Origin: Chara braunii
Lineage: Eukaryota > Streptophyta > Charophyceae > Charales > Characeae
DNA: 42,797 nt
Reading direction: 5' to 3'
NCBI GenBank assembly: GCA_003427395.1
Contig: BFEA01000287.1
Span: 1,467,117-1,509,913, forward strand
Part shown: positions 1 to 8,777 of the stretch, piece after piece
How positions within the stretch are numbered: position 1 is the first letter of the stretch
Layout: the number at the start of each line of letters is the position of its first letter
Notes under the pieces: generated by a model
Told to the model about the DNA's origin: nothing
The model's input: the letters and a program-made list of their open reading frames with translations, nothing else
Databases searched by the model: none
Position numbers and translations under genes: made by a program

Positions 1-117
1 TTATGGAAAAACAAAATTAAACAATATTTGTCTGAGCATTACATCCGAGTTTCTTACCAAATTTGAAATAAAAATAAAATACGAAAAACAAATACTAATA
101 ATAAAAACAAAAAGAGA

Positions 118-490
118 ATTAAATTTAGTGAGTGCGCGAGCATGTTTTCGACACCGCCATCTTTGGCGATTTTTTTTTTTTTTTTGGCATACCTATATGC
201 CCTAAGAATTTACAGATGTGTACTTCACATAATACAAAACCCACTAAAAAAGTTTCAAAAAATAATAAAATTGTTTAGAACCCGAACTAAAGTGAAAACA
301 AAAAGTAAAAAGTGAAAAAATACGTGGAAGAGCACGTTTTGACACCACCATCTTTGGCGATTTTTAATTCTTTTTTGGATTAGCCAAATGACTTGCAAAT
401 TTACAGGCATATACCTCACGTCATAGAGAACTCACGAAAAAAACTTCAGGAAAAAATAATTATTTTTTGCTCCCGAAATAATTTTTGGCG
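118..490. repeat. Degenerate tandem repeat, two ~191-bp units
   Basis: The motif ACACC(G/A)CCATCTTTGGCGAT occurs at 151 and again at 342. The similarity runs through the following ~150 bp, including 'tttacag', then a TA(C)CTCAC-like block, then 'aaaaaa(g/c)tt'. The units are strongly diverged and A+T-rich. I do not recognise the family. The stretch 1-117 is A+T-rich with no feature I can name. Confidence 0.7.
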
Positions 491-535
491 GGGGCCAAAC
501 GCCGTCGGGTTCGGACCACGTACGGGACCCCGAAC

Positions 536-581
536 GCCCGTACGTACGGAGGTCTGCCCGGGGACCTCCATACGTACGGGC
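536..581. repeat. Long perfect-like hairpin (19-bp stem, 8-nt loop)
   Basis: The arms 536-554 and 563-581 are reverse complements with a single mismatch, around an 8-nt loop (TGCCCGGG). The stem contains CGTACGTACGGAGGTC. The hairpin sits in a G+C-rich island (about 488-590) inside A+T-rich DNA. It could be a small foldback element or a remnant of a larger inverted repeat. No terminator role is implied in a nuclear context. Confidence 0.7.
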
Positions 582-654
582 TGGTGACCCTGATTATTGG
601 TATATTTATGAGACCTATACAAACAAAAAGAGAAGTTACATCTGCAGAAAAAAA

Positions 655-1095
655 AAAGAAAACGTAGTGTACCTAAATAGATAAATAGCAGTATTAATAC
701 GGAAGTGTTTCGAGCATCCCAAACCCAAAAGGTTCCCCACATAGGTTTTTCCCAAAAACTTCCAGTAACGAGAGTAAAGAAGGTGAACAAAGCGCCTATT
801 TTGACACTAATATTTGAAAATAAGTAAAAATGGGATGTCTAGTAACAAGAAACAACACATTACTAATAGTATATAAATAAGTAAACTCATCCAAGCTGCA
901 GGTACATGTACATAGAAGATACGATGATTTTCACCTTGTTGAAAATCAGATGGTGCTACCCAAATTGCTAAGTAACTAGTCATTACTGTCAAGAATAAGC
1001 AAATGAAAATTATTAATGATGTACATGTTCTTGAGTATAACATAAAATAAGAAGTTTGTAGTAATTCAAGATAAATGTTGATATGTGTTATCATA
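655..1095 (-). pseudogene. ccmC: Mitochondrial ccmC fragment (NUMT)
   Basis: The minus strand encodes the N-terminal half of CcmC, the mitochondrial inner-membrane haem-handling protein of cytochrome c maturation. Reading from 1094, a hydrophobic N-terminus is followed by WVAPSDFQQGENHRIFYVHV and then further membrane residues. After two frame changes (near 850, and at 797 where one A is missing from an A run) comes GTFWVWDARNTSVLILLFIY, the tryptophan-rich WWD haem-handling motif. Similarity ends abruptly at 'YLGTLRF' near 659, so the C-terminal half is absent. Two frameshifts plus the truncation make it non-functional. The flank to about 1350 has a similar A+T-rich texture and may belong to the same insertion. 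I infer a nuclear transfer of mitochondrial DNA, because nuclear retroelements and genes surround it. An assembly join to organelle DNA is the alternative. Confidence 0.85.
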
Positions 1096-1372
1096 TTATT
1101 GGCGTATTAGGGGTCATAAAGTCATTGATACAAGAATAGGATAGCAAAAAAAAAAACAAGAGTAAATATCCCATGAACAAAGTCATAGCTTCGGCCGAAG
1201 TTTGATATGAAGTACAAAAAAGAATATCCAGGTGGGGACTGGGTCAATAGCAAGTAGGAGTTCAAGAAGAAGGCAGGGCGACCTACGGTAGACCAAAGGG
1301 AAAGATAGTGCTCCAGGTTACCGCCACAGTCTCAACAAACATTGTTATGAGATAATTTATCTAAGTATCTAA

Positions 1373-1620
1373 GGGACATTGGGCCCGGTTTCCTGCAAGT
1401 GACTCCCCACCAAACGATAGAGCAGCCCGATAGGCAAAGCCTCAATTTCGGTGGTTCTCTTACCGCGATCGAAATAGAGTTCTTGCACAAGGGCTTTGCA
1501 CAAAAAAAAAACCTTTATCTCGGTGGTGGTAAGAGAACCGCCGAAATTTAGGCTTTGCCTGTCAGGCTGTTTCATATATTGATGGGGAGCAAGACCTGCG
1601 GAAACCGGGTCCAACGTCCC
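1373..1620. mobile_element. MITE-like foldback element, ~100-bp inverted repeats
   Basis: The termini are GGGACATTGGGCCCGGTTTCC on the left and its near reverse complement (GGAAACCGGGTCCAACGTCCC) on the right. The inverted similarity continues inward about 100 bp per arm, through GGCAAAGCCT and GGTTCTCTTACC. A short A-rich loop lies near 1500-1512. Total length is 248 bp with no coding capacity. The flanks are CTAA on the left and TTAA on the right, which could be a diverged TTAA duplication (piggyBac-like) or a coincidence. The superfamily is unassigned. Confidence 0.75.
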
Positions 1621-1939
1621 TTAAATATATCTAACATGCTTTCAATGACTATTTTCGAGATCTTGAGAATTTAACCAATACACATGACCAATTGAAGACG
1701 TAGAACACATGTGGTTTTTAAGATATCCACCAACTCTGTTTGACACACTTGTATTTCATCATTAAGTTTTGAGGCAAGTTGTGTAACATAAATAAATTCA
1801 AATTTGACAAAGGTGAGATTGAGATACTCTAAATGTAAAATCTCTTCTAGCGGTAGGTTCTCATTGCCACTGCCTCAAGGGGCTGCGGTGGGATCCCCTG
1901 GCTGCAACCAATCCCCCCCCACTCCGCATAGATTGTTAG
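1621..1939. other. Non-coding spacer, nothing recognised
   Basis: A+T-rich sequence up to about 1850, then a short G+C-rich stretch with a C8 run at 1913-1920. No feature is supported. The minus-strand reading of the pseudogene that follows may extend into 1850-1940 without a clear end. Confidence 0.5.
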
Positions 1940-2865
1940 ACACGAGGGTTATAAGTGGGGACATGACAGTCCATCAGGTTTGTTGTCCTCGTAGATTGGG
2001 ACAATCACCCATCTAGCATTCAAGCCAGGAGCATTAGTGAGAGATATGATGATTGGCGATTGGCTACAGTGCAGGTGCTCTAAAGGTGCAACCCTGTAAG
2101 TGCGGTTGTATTCCTTCAGGGTGCCCACCTCAAAACAATGCCTCAACTCTTTTCATTGCAGTCCTGAGTTGTCCGCCACCTTCTACATTGGTCGAAAATA
2201 ACGAGTTTTGGAGCAGCCATCGAGGCTATAGGAGTCATCCAAGGAGTTCCAAGATACATGGCAGCGGCGGCCACACTAATCCGTTCAACCAGATTACCTT
2301 CAAATCAATCCACATCTTTTAATAGGTCATGCCGACTTAGGTCTACCTTAATCTTCTCTTACGTGTGACAATCATCTTTATGTTTGAGGAATGTCATATC
2401 GTTTTGGTGAACGATGTGTACGACCACCACCATTGCTTCTGGTAAGGTATCGGTCGGGGAAACTTTATGTCCTCATTGGCTAGAAAAATTTTATTCCTTA
2501 GATTGTTGATAAACAAATGACAATTGGTCAACTACTCCCTCTTACATAGAGAAAGCAACTGAAAAAAACAATCACAATATTCAATTTCTCCATAGGCTTT
2601 TGTTATTTGTCTTTGATCAGCTAGCATATTACCTTGGTATCTATAGAATGAAATCTTTCGAGGTATCACACTCAACGCTCTGCCAATCAATATACAAATA
2701 GTGCTCAAACCATTCATGCAGCACGTCGCAAAGAGAAGCATATAAAAATATGGGGTATAACTTCCGTATACGTGCAAGGGATGACTTTGAGCTAAGACTA
2801 ATCCATGTCTTAGGTACATGGAAACCGAAGAGGAAGGTATAAGAAGCAAAGGCCACATGGTGCAA
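1940..2865 (-). pseudogene. Unrecognised protein-coding remnant, broken across several frames
   Basis: The minus strand can be read as one degraded protein of roughly 300 residues spread over successive frames. From 2865 to 2641 it includes ASLCDVLHEWFEHYLYIDWQ. Another frame gives YRYQGNMLADQRQITKAYGE up to a stop at 2532. A third frame, about 2541-2143, gives LPEAMVVVVHIVHQNDMTFL, then DLSRHDLLKDVD, then AAAAMYLGTPWMTPIASMAA and DQCRRWR, interrupted by at least four stops. The last frame, 2146-1949, gives FEVGTLKEYNRTYRVAPL and LTNAPGLNARWVIVPIYEDN, ending near SCPHL. The segments join in order with small frame changes, and the composition is protein-like throughout, which is why I call it coding-derived. 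I cannot name the family. A decayed transposon protein, a pseudogene or an organelle-plasmid gene are all possible. Confidence 0.55.
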
Positions 2866-3197
2866 AAGCTATGTTGGCAGAATCAGTCCAGCATGAGGAA
2901 GAAGACAACCTACACTTCCTCCACCAGAAGGAGCACATGGGAGGAGCGGGTGATGCTCCACTCGAGCTCAAACGAGGTCCCCCAACCCGATCACATCACT
3001 TTTTTTTTTTTTTTTTTTTTTTGGAAAAACACCCCCTTCGGTGTTAGTGTGAGAGAACAGACTTTGTACCCCGTAAGGGAACGTCGCTGCCTTTAATTTT
3101 TTTACATGAGATAAAAGCTTTTGTGGTCCACAACTCACCTGCCAAATTCGTCGCGCCCGGTGAAGATCTAGAGCGTACACCACTACTGAACATTCAT
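2866..3197. other. Spacer with T23 run
   Basis: No gene seen. A T23 homopolymer lies at 3000-3022, followed by 'ggaaaaacacccccttcggtg'. Such runs can mark a retroposed poly(A) tail read from the other strand, but no retroposed body was identified. Confidence 0.5.
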
Positions 3198-3422
3198 CCC
3201 TGAACGTAAAAGGAGAGGGCCTAGAAACTTAGGGTTGTGGATGCAAACAATGTCAAAGACAATCCAGTTTTCTCAGTTTATGGACTCTGTCAACGGAAAT
3301 GGACCCTCGTCCCTGAACGTAGAAGCAGAGGGCCTAGAGACAAGGGTTGTGGATGCAAACAACGTCAAAGACAATTCGGTTTTCTCAGTTTATGGACTCC
3401 GTCAAGGGAAATGGACCCTTGT
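3198..3422. repeat. Tandem duplication, 113-bp period, two copies
   Basis: Unit 1 (3198-3310) and unit 2 (3311-3422) both begin CCCTGAACGTA(A/G)AAG and contain GGGTTGTGGATGCAAACAA, AGACAAT and TTTTCTCAGTTTATGGACTC. Roughly a dozen substitutions and small indels separate them. Translation gives repeated but unrecognised peptides, so I do not call a gene. The following 3423-3722 is T-rich with poly-T blocks and shows nothing else. Confidence 0.85.
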
Positions 3423-3722
3423 GTCGTAAGCCTTGTTTTGTTGTCTTTATTCTCTTCCGTTGAACAATTAGTTTCCCAATCATTATTTCAAAGTTCCAGT
3501 TCGCATGCTGTCAGAACTTTCCAGGCTTGGGCGCAGAAAAGAAGGACTGCACTGGTTCTTTTCTTTTAGGGCGTACACCGCATTTCCAGCCGCGGAGAAG
3601 CGTACGTTGAAAGTACAAGTGATTTAACATGGACTCTTTCTTCTTTTTTTTGCACTTTCTCTTTTTTGTTTTTCCTTTTTTTTCCCCTCTTGTTTTTTTT
3701 TTCTTTTTTCTTTTTTATTTGG

Positions 3723-4102
3723 GAAAATTGTTGAAATACCCGTAAAAGTTGGGTATTTCGCTAGATACCCCTAGAACACGGGGGTGAGTCGAAATACCCC
3801 AAACTTCTGCATCTGCCCCTGCCACGGTCATCGGTAACTTTCCCATATGCCCTGGCCCTGACCCTGGGCTGCCAGGGCCAGTGCATTTCTTTTTCCATCT
3901 ACAGGGTCCAACGTAAATACTTGGCATATAGACAAGTTGTCAGGGGCCCAGTAGGGGTATATGCAAAAGATGTCAGGTCGAACTCTGGGGTGGGGTATTT
4001 CGCAAAGTTTCACACCTATCATAGGGGCATTTCACCGTACGCATGCCTTTCAGGGGCATCTGATGAAACACCCCAACTTTCAAGTGCATCTCAACAATTT
4101 TC
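3723..4102. mobile_element. Inverted-repeat (MITE-like) element with ~80-bp TIRs
   Basis: The left end GAAAATTGTTGAAATACCCG and the reverse complement of the right end (GAAAATTGTTGAGATGCACT) align over about 80 bp, through AAAGTTGGG, a TTTC motif and AGAT(A/G)CCCCT. The interior also repeats GGGGTATTTCGC-type motifs in both orientations. There is no coding potential beyond chance ORFs. No clear target-site duplication is visible. The right arm also lies within a later tandem duplication (4051-4568). Confidence 0.7.
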
Positions 4103-4568
4103 ACTTTTTGTTTCGAAAGAAAGCCACAATAGCTACATCGGAGGAAATGGCTGGAGTCGGGGACTAAGGCCGAAGGGTCACCGCCTGGCAGTGCCTATGG
4201 TCGCCTCTTCAATCTTTCCATATGGCATATGAAGAAAAGCTTGTAGTCCAAAGCGGACTAGTTTGAGAATCCACTTACCTCTCGGGTTGTTCGCTGGATG
4301 ATCTTGCACCAGGGTATCTGATAAAACACCCCAACTTTCAAGGGCATCTCAACAATGTTCCCTTTTTGTTTTGAAAGAAAGTCACAATAACTACGTCGGA
4401 GGAAATGGCAGGGAGTAGGGGACGAAGATGAAGGGCCGCCGCCTAACGGTGCCTATGGGTCGCCTCTTCAATCTTTCCATGTGGCATATGAAGAAAAACT
4501 TGTAGTCCAGAGCGGATTAGTTTGACAATCCGTATATCTCTCGGATTGTTTGCCGAATGATCTTACAC
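4051..4568. repeat. Tandem duplication, 258-bp period, two copies
   Basis: Copy 1 (about 4051-4309) and copy 2 (about 4310-4568) share ATCTGAT(G/A)AAACACCCCAA at 4058 and 4316, then a long common stretch containing GTCGCCTCTTCAATCTTTCC, TGTAGTCCA(A/G)AGCGGA and GATGATCTT(G/A)CACCA-like ends. Copy 1 starts inside the right arm of the inverted-repeat element. The duplication therefore happened after that element inserted. Confidence 0.88.
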
Positions 4569-4904
4569 CAAAGCCGGTCCCCGGATGGTCCGAGGCCACC
4601 TCCCCCAACCGGGGTCCTCCTGGTTCAACCAGTCGGTGGACCGGGCTGGTTGCCTCCCGGTCACACTCAGCACATTGTTGTTGGGGGCCGAATTTTTTCT
4701 TTGGCATCCCAATTTTGTACGGGACGCCTTTTGGAGACAGGCCCTGCCCCTCAAATGCGAAACAGGGCCCGGTAGGCCTGTGAATTTTAAAGCAAAGAAA
4801 GATCAGTGACCAAGATCAGACATTTCTTTGCTTGCGATTGGGCGGGAACAACTGCTGTTTGGAGAAACGCACGTCTGGGGAGAACGCATCGCGCTTCCAA
4901 CTCC
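4569..4904. other. Non-coding spacer
   Basis: G+C-rich sequence with overlapping short ORFs on both strands that share no recognisable protein features. No gene or repeat is supported here. Confidence 0.5.
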
Positions 4905-5131
4905 CGTTCGCCAAGAGGAAACCAGCCCGCCCCTCCACGCGATGCGGCTGTGCTATTACCACGGCCATCAAGCTGCACCCCTGCCATCGCCTCTGCCTGC
5001 CAGCCAACCACGCCATAGCGCGTTCGCCAAGAGGAAACCAGCCCGCCCCTCTGCGCAATGCGGCTGTGCTATCGTCACGGCCATCAAGCTGCGCCCCTGC
5101 CATCGCCCGTGCCAGCCAGCCATGCCATAGC
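4905..5131. repeat. Tandem duplication, 116-bp period, two copies
   Basis: Both units begin CGTTCGCCAAGAGGAAACCA (4905 and 5021). They continue through GCCCGCCCCTC, ATGCGGCTGTGCTAT and CACGGCCATCAAGCTGC to CCAGCCA and GCCATAG. The copies are about 88-90% identical by eye. The ORFs that span them on both strands follow from the repeat and are not called. Confidence 0.88.
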
Positions 5132-5169
5132 CCCCCCCACCCACGCCATCGAACCCCCTGCCGAGAAGG

Positions 5170-5935
5170 TTTGTGCCCCTCAGTCCTTATTCTTCTTCCT
5201 CCTCTTCTACTTCTCTCTTTCCTTCCCAACTTCGTCTTGTTTTCTTCCTCTTATTTTTTTATTCTTTGCCAGGTTTTATTTTCTTTTTCTTCTTTCTTCG
5301 TCGTCTTCTTCCTCCACTCCTTCGACGTTTGCTCCTCTTCTTTTTCTTCTTCTTTCTTTTTCCTCTTCTTCCTCCACTCCTTTCTTCTTCGACGTCTGCT
5401 CTTCTTTTTCTTCTTCTTTTCTACTCCTCTTCTCTTCTTCCACTCCTAGTCTTCTCTTCTCCTCTTCTTCTTCGACTCCTTTCACTCCTCTTCTTCAGTT
5501 CCCCCCGCCCCCTCGTCTCCTTCCTCTTCCTCTTCTTCGTTCTCGTTTTCTTCCTCCCCTCATGCTCTTCGTCTACTTCCTCTCCTCCTCTTCATCTTCT
5601 TCGTCTCCTCTTCGTCTACTTCCTCTCCTCCTCTTCATCTTCTTCGTCTCCTTTTTTTCGGGTCCCCCCCCCGCCCCCCCCACAAATGTGTACCTGCCCC
5701 ATTGCTTCTTCCCGCTCTTCCATTCCCTCCTTCCACATCCCTGCCGCTGGCTCTTCATCCTCAACCAACTCCCCCCTTTGTTTTTTTCTTCTCCTCCTTT
5801 ACTAATTCTTTCCGTTCTCTTCTTTTTCTTCATTTGCTCTTCTTCAAGATCTTGTTTACTCTCTTCTTCTTCTGGTGCTTCTTCCACTCTTCCTCTTCTT
5901 CTTCTTATCCTTCTCCTCCTCCCATACCCTGAACT
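5170..5935. repeat. Long polypyrimidine tract (TTC/CTC-rich)
   Basis: The + strand is almost entirely C and T for about 770 bp, built of TCTTCTTCCTCC-like triplet mixtures. Long ORFs (up to 366 codons + strand, 152 codons - strand) are opened only by this composition, encoding Ser/Leu/Phe-rich or Glu/Arg-rich low complexity. I do not call them genes. Confidence 0.85.
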
Positions 5936-5964
5936 CAACACCCCCCTTACCACTCTCAACCTCG

Positions 5965-5965
<1 letters not shown>

Positions 5966-5997
<32 letters not shown>
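5966..5997. repeat. C32 homopolymer
   Basis: A run of 32 C residues lies just after the polypyrimidine tract. Exact length in such a run is unreliable in most sequencing data. Confidence 0.9.
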
Positions 5998-6161
5998 TGC
6001 CCCCTGGCACACCCCCAAACAATAATTTCAACCTTCCAAGTTTTATTGCGGAATCCGACAGATCTCAGCAAGCACAGTTCGGTCCCGCAAAAAAAAAAAA
6101 AAGGAAAAAGAAATTTGGCCTTTGCTGGCCCAGCCTTGTCGTATGCAGACTTCCATGATTC

Positions 6162-6329
6162 ATGGCTCCAGGGCCTTCGCCCGCCCGGGATCCTTGAATA
6201 TACCATTGCGCACCATGAAAAGTATTGGTGGTTTACTTCACATTTATGGCTCCAGGGCCTTCGGCCGCCCGGTATCCTTCAGTATACCATCGTGCACCTC
6301 GAAAAGTATTGGTGGTTTAATTCACGTTT
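6162..6329. repeat. Tandem duplication, 84-bp period, two copies
   Basis: Units at 6162 and 6246 share ATGGCTCCAGGGCCTTCG, CCGCCCGG, TATACCAT and GAAAAGTATTGGTGGTTTA. They differ at about ten positions. The next stretch, 6330-6829, shows no supported feature. Confidence 0.88.
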
Positions 6330-6829
6330 CTAGAGGAACACCCGCCACCCACACCACTTCCTATCCCATGGGGCAATATTCAGACCTTAGCGTTGGTGTG
6401 AGAGCAAAGCTGTACCAGCACCTCATCGCAAGAATGTGGTGACTGACAACTGTTGCCAACAGGCAGTGCTAGTGCTGACCACCATGTCAGCCACCCTTTA
6501 CCACCACACCCCAGCGCCACCCAACCCAACCCAATCCATCCTGCATTAGCAGTGTCTTGTAGACAAAATTGTTGCTACATAGCACCAAACAATATTGGGC
6601 AAGCTCCTACTATAGGGTTGTCTATCCCTGTGTGGGGATCCCTGCGCCAGGGGTCCCGGACTCCGGGGATGGGACCCCCAAACCAGGGAAAAGTTCGCAC
6701 AACAAAAGAAAAATCAGGAAAAAAAAGGGCAGGGTACGCAGTGACCTAGCTGTCACTGCAGGAGAGGGAAAAAAACAAGACCACCATTCGGGGACCTCGA
6801 TGGGGGCGGGGCCGGGGACAGGCAGAGAT

Positions 6830-7240
6830 GGCCACCAAGCATGGTATAGAGCACAACAAGCATGCCCAGGCACATAAGGTCAATGGGAATTGAGCCCAAA
6901 CCAGTTATAACTTCTGCTTTTATCCAGGCCTCAATTTGAGTCCTCATCACAGGATATGCCTCTAGCTTTTCCAAGAGGCACAAAGTGTTGATTCAATCAA
7001 AGCATTTCGCAATTTCGCTGTCAACACATATTTTTGTCCCTAATGGCTCTAGCCAGGGCTTCCATGGCATCTTGACAACTATGTCCTGGCCTCCATCCAT
7101 AAGACTGAGGTTCAAAACGGGCTTCCCATTAAACCACCAGTACTTGGCGCAACTATCGGCCGTGGCGCTTTCCCGTTAACGCGCCGCGCCTTTAGGGCTT
7201 AGGGATACCGGACCACAATGGCTGGCAGCACCAGCCAAAA
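6830..7240 (-). pseudogene. Unrecognised protein-coding remnant with in-frame stops
   Basis: On the minus strand a single frame from about 7170 to 6830 reads as convincing protein. It includes CAKYWWFNGKPVLNLSLMDG, DIVVKMPWKPWLEPLGTKI and VDSEIAKCFD, then a TGA stop at 6984-6986, then LCLLEKLEAYPVMRTQIEAW and ITGLGSIPIDLM. A second stop (TAA, 7176-7178) separates it from a possible start ATG near 7238. Only the segment after the TGA appears as an open frame; the upstream part is seen by reading through the stop. I do not recognise the family. It may be a fragment of a transposon ORF or a decayed gene. Composition falls into low-complexity proline/serine below about 6830. Confidence 0.45.
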
Positions 7241-7623
7241 ACATTTTGAAACGCTACCCCGGCACTTCAGCAAAAATTGGCGCGCAGGGGCATTCCAGGC
7301 TCGGCATCGATAGCTGGGCCAAGCATTCGTGGTTCAAGGTCAATGGCAGCGCACAACTTCCTGAATGCAGTTTATGTACCCTACAGATTGAAGCTGACCT
7401 GCTGGCCGCCGTCCCCTTCCCTTACCCCCCCCCCCCTCGGAAGCCTATATTTAGCACATTTTCCAACCAAACGCACCCACCCCACGCACGTCTACATTAG
7501 CACGTTTTACAACCTTTTCACGGCTGCAATTTTTGAGACAAGAATGCAGACTCCACTGACCAAGCCATGGGGACATTACAGCCCCCCTACAAAGTTGGAT
7601 ATGCAGAGCACTCAGTGTGTATC
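7241..7623. other. Spacer before the LTR element
   Basis: No gene recognised. It contains a C10-type run near 7426-7436. The last bases before the LTR are GTATC (7619-7623), the expected position of a target-site duplication, but the element's 3' flank does not match them. Confidence 0.5.
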
Positions 7624-8733
7624 TGTTACATCTTCGATGCACACGGGTCCTACCGGACCCGACTTAGGGCCGGAGGGACACATCAGGTCCTAAAGGCCCG
7701 ACCTTGGGGTATTACAGGCCCTCAAGGCCTGATCTTGGACCAGTACCCGACGNGCAGGCCCAAACGGCATTATCGTTTGGGCCTGGCGGCNCTCTTGAGG
7801 CTGCCGCCCGCCGGTTGGGGCTGAACCGTCCATCTGGACGGTTCAGGGCATGGCCAGGCCTCGCAGCATTGAGGCNGGCCTCTGCCCCACCGGTATAAAG
7901 TACCGGTACAGCCTCACTTGGAGGCATCGACCCACCGGCACTCTACGCGGTGCGGTAAGGTCGGCGCCAGAGCGCCGTTTGAGCGCTATTCTGAGCGCAG
8001 GAGGAAGGACAGCAGCAGCGCGAGCTAGCGCAGCGGCAGCAGCGAGGACAGCAGCAGCAGCACGGCGGCCATCGCCGCCTCAGCAGCAGCAGGGCAGGTA
8101 CCAGGAGGCGAGGATCTCTTCCTCCCTCCACGGTCCCGTTCCTCCCCTCCTCACCTCCGTCTTCTCTCTCTCTCTCTCTCTCCCTCTTCAGACTCCTTCT
8201 TCTTCTTCTTCTTCTTCGTCTTCTTCTTCTTCAGAGTGGAGACTTATACTAGTTGGACCGAGATCAGTGTGGAACTTCGATGGTATGAGACTGTGGTACT
8301 TACCGGATTGGAGACTTGGAGATCGTTGGGGTTGATAATTGGCGACATCAGAGTTCAAACACCGGTTACATTTGGACTCTGTATCCCCGACATTGGTGAC
8401 CTATGGTCCTCAACATTTTGATCTTGTTGGATAACATTTTGGACTACCATATCGGTGACCTATCAGATTCTACCTCGGTGACTTTCGGTGCTGTCTACCT
8501 TCCCCCACCTCTTCGTCTCTCCTCCCCCATTTCATCTGTGTATGATGTGTACGGGGCTGAGCATCCTCTCTGTATGGCTCAGACCCCACCATCTCACGAT
8601 TGTATATGTGTGGAGTGATGCTATGTGAGTCAGTCTATGTGAGTCAGTCCGTTTATCAGACTTCCGTTGCATCTATACTCATACTACATTGGTTGATTCT
8701 TGGTTCTGCCCATACTCACTGGAGTATGTAACA
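7624..8733 (+). repeat. 5' LTR
   Basis: It starts TGTTACAT and ends ATGTAACA (8726-8733), a perfect 8-bp terminal inverted repeat with the canonical TG...CA. The length is 1,110 bp. It matches the 3' LTR from its first base. It contains a TATA box, AGC-rich repeats (about 8020-8095) and CT and TCT microsatellites (about 8165-8235). The end assigned here, just 4 nt before the PBS, fits retroelement rules better than the point (8689) where similarity to the 3' LTR stops. Confidence 0.88.
7894..7900 (+). promoter_or_regulatory. LTR TATA box
   Basis: TATAAAG sits in the context CCGGTATAAAGTACCGGTAC and is preserved in the 3' LTR at 15368-15374 despite nearby substitutions. RNA would be expected to start roughly 25-35 bp downstream, defining the U3/R border. 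Function is inferred from position and conservation. Confidence 0.65.
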
Positions 8734-8737
8734 GTTT

Positions 8738-8749
8738 TGGTATCGGAGC
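8738..8749 (+). other. Primer binding site, initiator-Met tRNA type
   Basis: TGGTATCGGAGC starts 4 nt after the LTR end. It differs by one base from TGGTATCAGAGC, the usual plant-element PBS complementary to the 3' end of initiator methionyl tRNA. Confidence 0.8.
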
Positions 8750-8777
8750 AGACCATAAAACGGATCTGCTCACAAAG

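Noticed and set aside
5058-6158. 366-codon + strand ORF and opposing Glu/Arg-rich ORFs over the polypyrimidine tract
   Set aside because: The open frames exist on both strands because the tract lacks stop-codon composition; the products are low complexity with no domain.
8020-8131. Cys/Arg-rich and Ala-rich ORFs in the LTR
   Set aside because: They come from AGC triplet repeats inside the LTR, present in every LTR copy.
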